In this document: positions 8,642 to 15,921 of the stretch, piece after piece
How the letters are laid out: each line of letters opens with the position of its first letter
How positions within the stretch are numbered: position 1 is the stretch's first letter
Assembly (NCBI GenBank): GCA_964438865.1
Contig: CAYTMI010000003.1
Location: forward strand, 186,001 to 250,000
Direction: 5' to 3'
Origin: G016234445 sp964438865
Lineage (GTDB): Bacteria > Chloroflexota > Dehalococcoidia > Tepidiformales > Tepidiformaceae
Length of the DNA: 64,000 bases
Position numbers and translations under genes: made by a program
Notes under the pieces: model-generated
What the model was told of the DNA's origin: nothing
What the model saw: only the letters and a program-made list of their open reading frames with translations
Database searches by the model: none

Positions 8642-9034
8642 ATGGACGACGCGTCCGCCTTCGGTCTGGTCTTGTGGACGACGGATATCCCGGCGCTGGC
8701 TGGCTTTCTGCAGCAGGCAGCGGGGATGACGGTGGTGGAACTGCACCCCGGCTACGCGTCGCTGCGCGCGGGCGCCACCAGCATCGCCCTCCACGCAGAC
8801 GAAAGCTACCGCGGACACCCCTGGTACGACGCCCTCCACCGCGAAGGTGCAGCCCGCGGCATCGGCGCCGAACTCCGGGTGCAGGTCGCTGATGTAGCAG
8901 CCGCCTACGCCACGGCGCTCCGCCTGGGCGGCCTGGCCGTCCAGCCCCCCTACGACGACGACGGTGTCCGCGAATGCCAGGTGATGGGGCCGGACGGCTA
9001 CCTCATCTCGCTCTGGTGCCAGGTGGATGGGTAG
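8642..9034 (+). CDS. VOC (glyoxalase/bleomycin-resistance fold) family protein
   Basis: A 130-aa single-domain vicinal-oxygen-chelate protein. It shows two beta-alpha-beta-beta-beta modules: the first opens FGLVLWTTDIPALAGFLQQ and the second opens AELRVQVADVAAAYATALRL, ending MGPDGYLISLWCQ. The acidic metal ligands cannot be assigned with confidence. The ATG at 8642 is preferred; an in-frame GTG at 8603 would add 13 residues that do not look like VOC sequence. A -10-like TATACT at 8608-8613 lies between the two possible starts, which also favours the ATG. The specific substrate is not recognisable; the neighbours are a DUF35 protein and a small orphan gene. Confidence 0.75.
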   Translation: MDDASAFGLVLWTTDIPALAGFLQQAAGMTVVELHPGYASLRAGATSIALHADESYRGHPWYDALHREGAARGIGAELRVQVADVAAAYATALRLGGLAVQPPYDDDGVRECQVMGPDGYLISLWCQVDG

Positions 9035-9062
9035 GTTCATTACCTGAAATTGACAATCTGTA

Positions 9063-9091
9063 TTCGGATCGCCCCGCAGGTGTGATACGGT
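9063..9091 (+). promoter_or_regulatory. Candidate extended -10 promoter for the 64-aa gene
   Basis: TTCGGA at 9063-9068, a 17-base spacer and TACGGT at 9086-9091, preceded by TGA to make an extended -10 (TGN). A perfect TTGACA at 9050-9055 is nearby but has no -10 at the right distance. The transcript would have about 30 bases of leader before the ATG at 9130. Confidence 0.35.
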
Positions 9092-9129
9092 ATTTGTGAA
9101 ACTTCGCACAACCAAGGGAGGTATCGCGA

Positions 9130-9324
9130 ATGTATCACGACTATTCAACCACCAGGACGCTCCAGTTTTCCGGCGAACCGTCGGAATTGGCCAAGGCCCG
9201 GGAACTGCTTGCAAACGAGTCGCGCAAGCCGAAGACGCAACGCCCGGACCGCCAGCGGGCGGCCGTGGAACCGCGTGCCTCGCAGATCGACCCGCGCCCG
9301 ACCCAGTTCCTCTACATCGCCTGA
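9130..9324 (+). CDS. Small orphan protein, 64 aa, strongly initiated
   Basis: I do not recognise this protein. It is 64 residues, highly charged and without membrane segments or cysteines. It starts MYHDYSTTRTLQFSGE, then has a short helix-prone stretch (SELAKARELLANE) and a basic Arg/Lys/Gln-rich middle, ending QFLYIA. The initiation site is among the best in the window: AAGGGAGG eight bases before the ATG. It has a plausible extended -10 promoter and a perfect UUCG-tetraloop terminator just after the stop, so it is a discrete monocistronic unit. That points to a real, possibly highly expressed small protein rather than a random ORF. The basic middle could bind nucleic acid, but nothing shows this directly. 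Confidence 0.7.
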   Translation: MYHDYSTTRTLQFSGEPSELAKARELLANESRKPKTQRPDRQRAAVEPRASQIDPRPTQFLYIA

Positions 9325-9351
9325 CACCACTTCAGCCACCAACCAACCAGG

Positions 9352-9378
9352 CGGCCCTCTTCGGAGGGCCGTCTTGCG
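9352..9378 (+). terminator. Rho-independent terminator with cUUCGg tetraloop
   Basis: CGGCCCTC at 9352-9359 pairs perfectly with GAGGGCCG at 9364-9371 around a TTCG loop, followed by TCTTGCG. It ends the 64-aa gene. It also lies 10 bases beyond the stop of the convergent SDR gene, so it may serve both strands. Confidence 0.85.
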
Positions 9379-9387
9379 TTGCGGGGC

Positions 9388-10176
9388 CTACCAGGCCGTC
9401 CACCCGCCATCGACGACGAGCGTATGGCCGGTGACGTAGCTGCTGGCGTCGCTGGCGAGGAAGATGACGGCCCCTGCCAGTTCGTGCGGCTGGCCCCAGC
9501 GTCCCATCGGCGTGCGTTCGGTGATGAAGTGCTGGCGCTCAGGGTCTTCGAAGAGCGGCCGGGTCAGTTCGGTTTCGAAGTAGGTGGGGGCAATGGCGTT
9601 CACCTGGACCCCATGCGGCGCCCATTCGAGGGCAAGGACCTTCGTCAGCTGTTCGATCGCGCCCTTGGAACTGGCGTACGCAGCCTGGTTGGGGAGAGCG
9701 ACGCGCCCCATGATGCTCGAGATGTTGATGACCTTGCCGGAGCCACGGGCGACCATGTGGCGGCCCACCGCCCGGGCGCAGAGGAAGTAGCCTTCGAGGT
9801 TGGTGCGAAGGACCTGCTGGTATTCGTCCGTCGAAAGCTCAAGCACCGGCTTACGGATGTTCATGCCGGCGTTGTTCACGAGGATATCGACCTGGCCGAG
9901 GCCTGCGATCGCTTCGCCTGCCAGCCGTTCGCAGTCGGCTTCGGAGGTGATGTCGGCGGGGGCCGCTTCGGCGCGGCGGCCGAGCGCCCGGATCTCGTCC
10001 CGCACGGACTCGATCTCAGGGGCGGTCCGGCTGCTGACCACGATGTCCGCGCCGGCGGCCGCGAGCGCAAGCGCCATGACGCGGCCAAGCCCGCGGCCGG
10101 CGCCGGGGACCACAGCTACCCTGCCGGTGAGGTCGAAAAATCGCGTGCCGAGTAGCGCAGGGCGGTCCACAGGCAC
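9388..10176 (-). CDS. SDR-family oxidoreductase
   Basis: A 262-aa classical short-chain dehydrogenase/reductase. The cofactor glycine motif is VVPGAGRGLGRVMALALA near residues 22-39 (Pro replaces the usual Thr). NNAG follows, then the catalytic Ser in NISSIMG and the catalytic YASSK. The C-terminus (ASSYVTGHTLVVDGGW) is typical of the gluconate 5-dehydrogenase/FabG-like branch. The start is GTG at 10174-10176 with ~20 residues before the Rossmann fold; no Shine-Dalgarno decides it. NAD(P)-dependent oxidation or reduction of an alcohol/ketone is the expected chemistry; the substrate cannot be read from the sequence. It is convergent with the 64-aa gene and lies downstream of the ABC exporter on the same strand. 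Confidence 0.85.
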   Translation of the reverse strand: MPVDRPALLGTRFFDLTGRVAVVPGAGRGLGRVMALALAAAGADIVVSSRTAPEIESVRDEIRALGRRAEAAPADITSEADCERLAGEAIAGLGQVDILVNNAGMNIRKPVLELSTDEYQQVLRTNLEGYFLCARAVGRHMVARGSGKVINISSIMGRVALPNQAAYASSKGAIEQLTKVLALEWAPHGVQVNAIAPTYFETELTRPLFEDPERQHFITERTPMGRWGQPHELAGAVIFLASDASSYVTGHTLVVDGGWTAW

Positions 10177-10218
10177 AGTCCACCGGCTCGGCTTGGCCCG
10201 GGCAGCCCTCGCGGGGGG

Positions 10219-13200
10219 CTACTCGTAGCGCAGCGCCTCGGCGATGGGGACGCGAGAGGCGGCCCGGGCCGGCAGGAACGTCATCACCATCGACGCCGCG
10301 AATGCGACGGCGGAGACGCCGATCACCTGCGCCCACGGAATGACGAAGTCGACCCCCTTCGACTCCTCGGCGATGTCGCCGCTGGTGAAGAGCACCCAGC
10401 TGAGGGAGAGCCCCAGCGTGAGGCCAAGGAAGATTCCCGAGAGCGCCACGAACCCGGACTCGAAAAGGAAACTGAGCGCGACCATGCTGCGCTGGTAGCC
10501 GATGGCGCGGAGCATGCCGATCTGTTGCCGCCGTTCGACCACGGCCCGGGACGCGACCACGCCCAGCGCGGCAATGCCGACGATCAGGCCCAGTCCCATG
10601 AAACCCTGAAACACGAGCATGAAGGCGTTCTGGACCGCCTGCTGGTCGTCGATGATCTTCTTGAGGGACTCCCCGGAGGCCTGGGGGAGGCTGCTTTCCA
10701 TCTGCTTCGCGAACGCCTCGGCGTCGACGCCCGGTCGCAGGGCGAAGTAGAACGACTGACCGCGCGAGGCGGGGTAGGTCTCCACCAGGGTCGACCGCTG
10801 GAGGATGATTCCGGGCCAGAAGATGTCCGCCGCGTCCTTCATCTGACCGATGACGGTGACGGTGGTCTCTGTGCCGGTGCCGGGATCGCGGAGGCGAATG
10901 GCGAAAGGCTCGAAGCTATCGGTGAGAGGATCGAGGGACAGAAGGCCCCCCTCCACCGGCGGGCCAAAGTGGTCCATCGCGGCGGTCACGCTGGCGTTGA
11001 GGATGGCGACCTTCGGGTCACGGGCGAGCGCATCCCAGACGTCGCGGTCGGTGGCGTACCCCGCCGCGCGGAACGTCAGGGGGAGGGTCGTGGTCGCAAT
11101 GAATGCGTCGTCGACGCCGATGAACGTGTACCGGCTGAAATCGCGGATCACGCCGTCCTCATCCTTCTTGCGATCGAGGTTTTCGATTTCGGCTTCGAAT
11201 GGATAGGCATAGCGGTTTTCGGCCGCTGCCACGACGTCGCCAGGGTTGGCGCCAGAGTCTCGGATGGCAGCCTCGATTTCCTCGATCGGGTTGTTGCTGT
11301 TCACCAGGAGCTGCGCGTCGAAGCCGCCGAGGCTGTCGTCGTTGAGGAAGATCTGCGAGAAGTTGCTGTTGAGGGTCGCGTTCACGACGAGAGCGAACAT
11401 GATCAGGCCGATCATGGCCATCGTCATGCCCGTGCGGAACCGGGAGGTAAGGGGATAGGCGACGCCCGTCTTGATCGCGGGGGTGATGCGGCCGAAGCGC
11501 GAACCAAGCCTCGCGACCAGGGGAAGGACGATGTCGGCGTTGTAGACCACGATGAAGACGCCGCACGCGACCATCACCAGGCCGCTCAGGAAGAACATCT
11601 CGATGTCGCCGTTGAGTTCGCCGGTGAGCCACTCGAGCTTCCCGGAGGGGGCGATGTACCAGAAGGCGAGCAGGGCGCCGCTGGTGGCCGTGAACGAGAG
11701 GCGCTGGGCGACGTGGAAGTAGTAGAGGGTGACCGCCACCCAGAAGACGAGGAGGGAGATGCCGAGCATGAAAAAGAACTGGCCGTTGTGCTGGAGCCCG
11801 CCGTAGAGGAGGGCGATCCCGGTGATGCCCAGCGCAGACCCTGCGCCGGCCGCCCACGGTATGCGGGCGCGCGCGTCCTGGAGGAGGACGAGGACGAACC
11901 CGAGCGGCGGGATAGCCACGCCGGCAAAGGGCATCCACCCGGGCAGGCCGTGGGGTTTGTGATCACGGGTCACGCGCACCAGGAACAACGCAAGGCAGTA
12001 CCACGGGAGGATCAGGAACCAGCCGATGACGGGGATGGCGAGACCCGTGATCCACGGCCATCGAGGTGGCCCTTCCGCGATCCTGCTCCCGGATGGCTGG
12101 GCGAAGTTCGAGCCGCGCAGCACGTAGAACCACGGGCTAATCAGCCCGATCAGTACGAAGCTGCCACCAAGTGCGAAACCGATGGGGCCGAAGAAGAACA
12201 GCGAAACCCCAAGGGGCACTCCCATGACGATGACGCCGTTGAGGAGACCACGGTGGTAGCCCATGAACGTCGCGTCTTCCGGGTTCACCGGGTGGCTTTC
12301 GGGAAGGTCGCGGATAGCCGAGACGATGTTGAGACGGCTCGCCCGCCAGGACGAGATGAAGATGACGATGAAGGTCGCGATCACGCCCAGGCAGAAGGCG
12401 GTGACGATGCCCCGCGGCGTGAACGAGACGTTGAGGGAGAGTCCGAGGTCCTCGCTGGCGCTGGCCTGGAGGATGCCGATCATCGCGTAGGTCACGCCCA
12501 CACCTGCCAGGAGACCGACGAGAGCGGCGCCGAGGTCGTAGCCCATGCCCTCGGCGAGGAAGCTCTCCACAAGCTGGGCGCGCTTCGCCCCAACCGCCCG
12601 CGCCATGCCCATCTCCGGTTTCCGTTCGGCTGCCAGCATCACGAAGATGAGGAAGATGAGGAGGATGCCGGCCGCGATGGAGAAGAGCCCCAGCACGATG
12701 AAGAACGTCGTGAAGACGGAGCCGAAGAACTCCGCGAGCGCCACACCGTCCTTCTTGAACGGGTCCACCTTGTAGGGGCGGCCTTCGAGTGCCGCTTCAA
12801 GGCTGTCGACGGCCGCATCCGAGCGGTCCACGCCGCTCTTGACCCCGCCGTGGTTCGACACCCAGACGCTGTCGGCGTTCTCACCCTTGCCCGTGAGCTG
12901 GCTGAGGAAGCCGAACTCGACGGCCGCGCCCTGCCGGTAGGAGGTGTCGAAACTGCCGCTGAGGATGGTGTTGGGCACGATCGCCTTCACGGTGAGTTCG
13001 ACTGGCTGCAGCTGATAGAAGACGCGGACGGTGTGGCCCACCTTTGCGTCGATCTGGTCTGCGAGCTCTTCGTTGACCGCGATCTCGTTCGCTCCCAGCT
13101 CCACCGGTCGGCCTCGCGTGTCCTTGAGACCGCCGAGCGCGGCGGCGTCCTCTGGCCGGTAGGCGACGAGCCTGGCGGAGAACTCGTTCAGGCGGGTGTC

Positions 13201-13635
13201 GACGTTCTGGACCGGCAGCCGTTCGCTGATGAAGGGGGCGAAGGATTCGATGTTCGGGTCGCCAGCAAACATCCGGCGCCATTCCTCCACCTCGGCCAGG
13301 GGGATAAGTTGCTGGTCGATGGCGGCGGGTTGCCGATCCGTGTCCCAGCGGATCATCTCGTCCGCTTCGCCCGCGGTGTTGTAGACCTCCGACGTGATGC
13401 TCGTCGTGAGGGTGTCGCCCGTGCCGAAGGCGGCGGACGTGATCAGCGTCGAGAGCATGAGCCCGATCACGATGAGGCCCGTCTGCGCCGGGCGCCGCGG
13501 GATGTTTCGCAGACCCATCTTGAACATCACAGGGTTACGAATGGCGATGAGGGCCACGAAGCCCAGGATCCCCATCGTCGCCGCCAGGCTGCCGGCGGCG
13601 ATGTAGGTCATCGAGAGGCCGAAGAGTTCGTTCAT
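10219..13635 (-). CDS. Very large FtsX/MacB-type ABC transporter permease
   Basis: A 1,138-aa membrane protein, translationally coupled to its ATPase (start codon two bases after the ATPase stop). Two MacB/FtsX-type halves are visible. The first has N-terminal membrane helices (AAGSLAATMGILGFVALIAI), NIPRRPAQTGLIVIGLML, a large extracytoplasmic domain and an FtsX block with FFIVLGLFSIAAGILLIFLI. The second starts near RFRTGMTMAMIGLIMFALVV, has another extracytoplasmic domain and ends in an FtsX block with the usual ARAASRVPIAEALRYE tail. Between them is a block of at least six extra hydrophobic helices (about residues 480-720). Standard FtsX permeases are 400-850 aa, so the central insert is unusual. 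A role in exporting or extracting lipid, lipoprotein or peptide from the membrane is the family expectation; the cargo is unknown. Confidence 0.88.
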   Translation of the reverse strand: MNELFGLSMTYIAAGSLAATMGILGFVALIAIRNPVMFKMGLRNIPRRPAQTGLIVIGLMLSTLITSAAFGTGDTLTTSITSEVYNTAGEADEMIRWDTDRQPAAIDQQLIPLAEVEEWRRMFAGDPNIESFAPFISERLPVQNVDTRLNEFSARLVAYRPEDAAALGGLKDTRGRPVELGANEIAVNEELADQIDAKVGHTVRVFYQLQPVELTVKAIVPNTILSGSFDTSYRQGAAVEFGFLSQLTGKGENADSVWVSNHGGVKSGVDRSDAAVDSLEAALEGRPYKVDPFKKDGVALAEFFGSVFTTFFIVLGLFSIAAGILLIFLIFVMLAAERKPEMGMARAVGAKRAQLVESFLAEGMGYDLGAALVGLLAGVGVTYAMIGILQASASEDLGLSLNVSFTPRGIVTAFCLGVIATFIVIFISSWRASRLNIVSAIRDLPESHPVNPEDATFMGYHRGLLNGVIVMGVPLGVSLFFFGPIGFALGGSFVLIGLISPWFYVLRGSNFAQPSGSRIAEGPPRWPWITGLAIPVIGWFLILPWYCLALFLVRVTRDHKPHGLPGWMPFAGVAIPPLGFVLVLLQDARARIPWAAGAGSALGITGIALLYGGLQHNGQFFFMLGISLLVFWVAVTLYYFHVAQRLSFTATSGALLAFWYIAPSGKLEWLTGELNGDIEMFFLSGLVMVACGVFIVVYNADIVLPLVARLGSRFGRITPAIKTGVAYPLTSRFRTGMTMAMIGLIMFALVVNATLNSNFSQIFLNDDSLGGFDAQLLVNSNNPIEEIEAAIRDSGANPGDVVAAAENRYAYPFEAEIENLDRKKDEDGVIRDFSRYTFIGVDDAFIATTTLPLTFRAAGYATDRDVWDALARDPKVAILNASVTAAMDHFGPPVEGGLLSLDPLTDSFEPFAIRLRDPGTGTETTVTVIGQMKDAADIFWPGIILQRSTLVETYPASRGQSFYFALRPGVDAEAFAKQMESSLPQASGESLKKIIDDQQAVQNAFMLVFQGFMGLGLIVGIAALGVVASRAVVERRQQIGMLRAIGYQRSMVALSFLFESGFVALSGIFLGLTLGLSLSWVLFTSGDIAEESKGVDFVIPWAQVIGVSAVAFAASMVMTFLPARAASRVPIAEALRYE

Positions 13636-13637
13636 GG

Positions 13638-14381
13638 CTAGTGTGCCGCGGCGGCGACCGCCATCTCCGCCTGGCTGTCTTCGCGAAGGATCACGCCGTC
13701 GGCCATCTGGATGGTTCGGTGGCAGCGGGCAGCAACGCGCGGGTCGTGTGTGACCAGCACGCACGTCTGGTTGAGGGTGCGGTTGGCCTGGACGATGAGG
13801 TCCATGATCTGGTTGGCTGCAGCGGAGTCGAGGGCGCCAGTAGGTTCGTCGGCCCACATGATCGCCGGGCGGTTGACGAGCGCGCGGGCGATGGTGACGC
13901 GCTGGCGCTGGCCACCCGAAAGCTGCGACGGCTTCTGGTTCGCCCAATCGCGGAGATCGACTCGTCCCAGAGATTCGAGGGCGGCCTGGCGGGCAATTTT
14001 CGGCCGCGTGCCGGAAACGATGAGGGGCAACTCGACGTTCTCGACGGCCGTGAGCACCGGGAGGAGGTTGTACGTCTGAAAGATGAAGCCCATGTCGGTG
14101 GCGCGGAACTCTGTCTTGCGGTCGTCAGCCATCTTCGAAATGTCGGTGCCGTTGATGAATACCGTCCCGGAGTCGATTTCATCGAGGCCGGAGAGGCAGT
14201 TCAGCAGCGTCGTCTTGCCACAGCCCGACGGGCCCATGATGGCGACCATCTCGCCACGGCGAACCTGGAGACTGACCCCCTGCAGGGCGTGGACCTGGAC
14301 GGTGCCGGCATGGTAGGTCTTCTCGACGTCGCGGGCGTCGATGACGACGACGGCGTCCGGTGTCAGGGTGAGAACTGTCAT
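13638..14381 (-). CDS. ABC transporter ATP-binding protein, LolD/MacB type
   Basis: A 247-aa ATPase that powers the adjacent FtsX-type permease. Walker A is GPSGCGKTTLLN near residues 45-56, the Q-loop is FIFQTYNLLP, the ABC signature is LSGGQRQRV, Walker B is IMWADEPTGALD, and the H-loop is VTHD. The short extra spacing and DEPTGALD are typical of the LolD/MacB/FtsE exporter class rather than importers. I chose the ATG at 14379-14381 because GGGAG lies six bases upstream; in-frame starts 15-60 bases earlier lack this. No substrate-binding or membrane-fusion protein is nearby, which fits an exporter for a cell without a classic outer membrane. Confidence 0.92.
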   Translation of the reverse strand: MTVLTLTPDAVVVIDARDVEKTYHAGTVQVHALQGVSLQVRRGEMVAIMGPSGCGKTTLLNCLSGLDEIDSGTVFINGTDISKMADDRKTEFRATDMGFIFQTYNLLPVLTAVENVELPLIVSGTRPKIARQAALESLGRVDLRDWANQKPSQLSGGQRQRVTIARALVNRPAIMWADEPTGALDSAAANQIMDLIVQANRTLNQTCVLVTHDPRVAARCHRTIQMADGVILREDSQAEMAVAAAAH

Positions 14382-14482
14382 TCGTTGCTCCCGCATGGGC
14401 GCCGCTCCGGGCGGCTGGCCGGGGTTCTCAGTGTAACCCACGCGACCCCCAAGGACTTGTGAAGGACTTCACAGATGTCTGG

Positions 14483-15001
14483 CTACTCAGCCACTTCAAT
14501 TGTCATTTCCAGCGGCGATCCTTCGCCATCGAACCCCCATGCCTGCCAGCGGACCGCTTCCGCGCCCAGTCGGGCAGCGTCGCAGGCGAACCGGGGTGCG
14601 AGGCTCAGGTCGAATCCGGCGAGCCCGCCGGGGCCAAGTGCGACGACTGTGGCGTGGGCTGCTTCCGCCTCCCGGCAAATGCGGTCGGCGTCGAACCCCA
14701 TGGCGCCCGCCGCCCGGTACGGCGACAGGTAGCCCGGGCCGGTCTGGAGGAGGCGGTTGGCGCCGATGAAGTTGCCACGGGAGATGTGGACGAAGGCCGC
14801 GGCGATCTGGATGAGCCCCTTGTAGAGATCGCGGACCTCGCCCTGCTCCTCCTGCCAGATCTCCTCGATCGTTTCGTGACATTCGAAGTAGCGGCCCGTG
14901 TTGAACTCGTCGCAGGCGCGCTGCAAGGTCGCGGGGACCGTTATCCGCTTCGTCACCCACCTCCGCGGCGGGGGTTTCGGCGTGGACGAAACCTCTGGCA
15001 T
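14483..15001 (-). CDS. DUF309 family protein
   Basis: A 172-aa protein with the DUF309 signature: GRYFECHETIEEIWQ near residues 34-48, then RDLYKGLIQIAAAFVHISRG, followed by a conserved NRLL. The His/Glu-rich first helix is the family's hallmark; no biochemical role is established. The start is placed at the ATG at 14999-15001. An in-frame ATG at 15065-15067 would add 22 residues rich in Pro, Arg and His that do not resemble the family. It is transcribed away from the small membrane-protein gene at 15085. Confidence 0.82.
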   Translation of the reverse strand: MPEVSSTPKPPPRRWVTKRITVPATLQRACDEFNTGRYFECHETIEEIWQEEQGEVRDLYKGLIQIAAAFVHISRGNFIGANRLLQTGPGYLSPYRAAGAMGFDADRICREAEAAHATVVALGPGGLAGFDLSLAPRFACDAARLGAEAVRWQAWGFDGEGSPLEMTIEVAE

Positions 15002-15084
15002 CGGGTTCAGGGTAACAGCCGGGTGCGCGAAATGGCGTCGCGGTGAAGAATAGGCCGGTAGCCCCACTCACTCGAGGAACACCG

Positions 15085-15240
15085 ATGGCCGACCCCCACG
15101 CCCAGGAACCGAACGCTGCCCCCATGCATCACGAGATCAAGGAGCGCTTCACGAACGCGCAGGTCGCGATCTCCGGGATCCTCGGCGCGGTCGCGATCAT
15201 CGCCGGGATCGTGCTCGGGATCGTCCTGGTCAACGACTGA
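15085..15240 (+). CDS. Small single-pass membrane protein, 51 aa
   Basis: I do not recognise a family. The N-terminal half is soluble and His/Glu/Lys-containing (MHHEIKERFTNAQ). The C-terminal half is one membrane helix rich in Gly, Ala, Ile and Val (ISGILGAVAIIAGIVLGIVL), ending in VND. The ATG at 15085 follows GAGGAA by about five bases. It is a tail-anchored topology with the N-terminus probably cytoplasmic. It lies between DUF309 (divergent) and DUF402 genes. Its short length and good ribosome site suggest it is real. Confidence 0.65.
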   Translation: MADPHAQEPNAAPMHHEIKERFTNAQVAISGILGAVAIIAGIVLGIVLVND

Positions 15241-15282
15241 TCGCCGGGCGAAAGAATTCGTCTCTACTTCACGTAAGGACCG

Positions 15283-15311
15283 CCCGTTCCGGTGAACGGG
15301 GCCTGTATGAT
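15283..15311 (+). promoter_or_regulatory. Inverted repeat and -10 of the leaderless DUF402 gene
   Basis: CCCGTTC (15283-15289) and GAACGGG (15294-15300) form a perfect 7-bp inverted repeat with a CGGT loop. It is followed by TATGAT at 15306-15311, six bases before the ATG at 15318. The repeat lies where a repressor or activator would touch the promoter; as an RNA terminator for the preceding gene it lacks a T-run. Confidence 0.4.
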
Positions 15312-15317
15312 CGCCCT

Positions 15318-15824
15318 ATGAGTTCCCTGAGCGCGCCGGTCGCGACCCCGGGCAGCCGGATCCTCCTGCGCGCGACGAAGTTCGACGGTGCGGCGCATTG
15401 GATTCAGCCGTTCACCGTCGTTTCCGACGACGGCCAGTTGCTGGTGACCCAGTACCGGGCCCGGACGCCGATCTATTCGAGCCGGGGAGAGTTCCGATCG
15501 CCCTACGACAGCCTCGTCTACTTCTGGCGCGACCGCTGGTACAACGTCTTCCGGCTTTCACGGCCGGGCTGCGAACTGGCGCTCTGGTACTGCAACGTGA
15601 CCACGCCGCCCACCTTCGATGGCTGCCAGCTGAGCTACGTCGACCTTGACCTCGACGTGGCGGTGCGCCCGAACGGCTGCGTCGACCTCCTGGACGCCGA
15701 CGAATTCGCGGTCCACCAGCAGAAGTACGGCTACCCCGAAAGCGTCATCGCGAGGGCAGAAGAGGCCGCCGAAGAGGTGAGCGCCCTGGCCCGGGCGAAC
15801 GGTTTTCCCTTCAACAAGGGATAG
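15318..15824 (+). CDS. DUF402 family protein
   Basis: A 168-aa protein of the DUF402/FomD-like family, whose characterised members hydrolyse nucleoside diphosphates or nucleotidyl-phosphonates with divalent metals. Visible features are RILLRATKFDGAAHW near the N-terminus, a central WYNVFRL and LALWYCNVTTPP. These are followed by the acidic YVDLDLDVAVRPNG and LLDADEF, which supply the metal-binding carboxylates. The start is the ATG at 15318; the -10-like TATGAT ends only six bases upstream, so the mRNA is probably leaderless. There is no clear operon partner; argS begins 97 bases later. Confidence 0.75.
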   Translation: MSSLSAPVATPGSRILLRATKFDGAAHWIQPFTVVSDDGQLLVTQYRARTPIYSSRGEFRSPYDSLVYFWRDRWYNVFRLSRPGCELALWYCNVTTPPTFDGCQLSYVDLDLDVAVRPNGCVDLLDADEFAVHQQKYGYPESVIARAEEAAEEVSALARANGFPFNKG

Positions 15825-15921
15825 CGGCGCCGGGCCTCCAACAGCAGCGCGCCACCCCGGCCGGCAGCAATGTGGTGCCGCGCTTCATTGATCCGGCGAT
15901 TGCCACTACCCTGTACGTCCT

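Noticed and set aside
9050..9055. Perfect TTGACA upstream of the 64-aa gene as its -35
   Set aside because: No -10-like hexamer lies 16-18 bases downstream; TTCGGA at 9063 fits the spacing to TACGGT better.
10525..13641. A 1,038-codon open frame on the plus strand opposite the ABC permease
   Set aside because: It is antisense to a permease with clear FtsX motifs; its translation is Arg/Glu/Asp/His-rich low complexity typical of GC-rich shadow frames.
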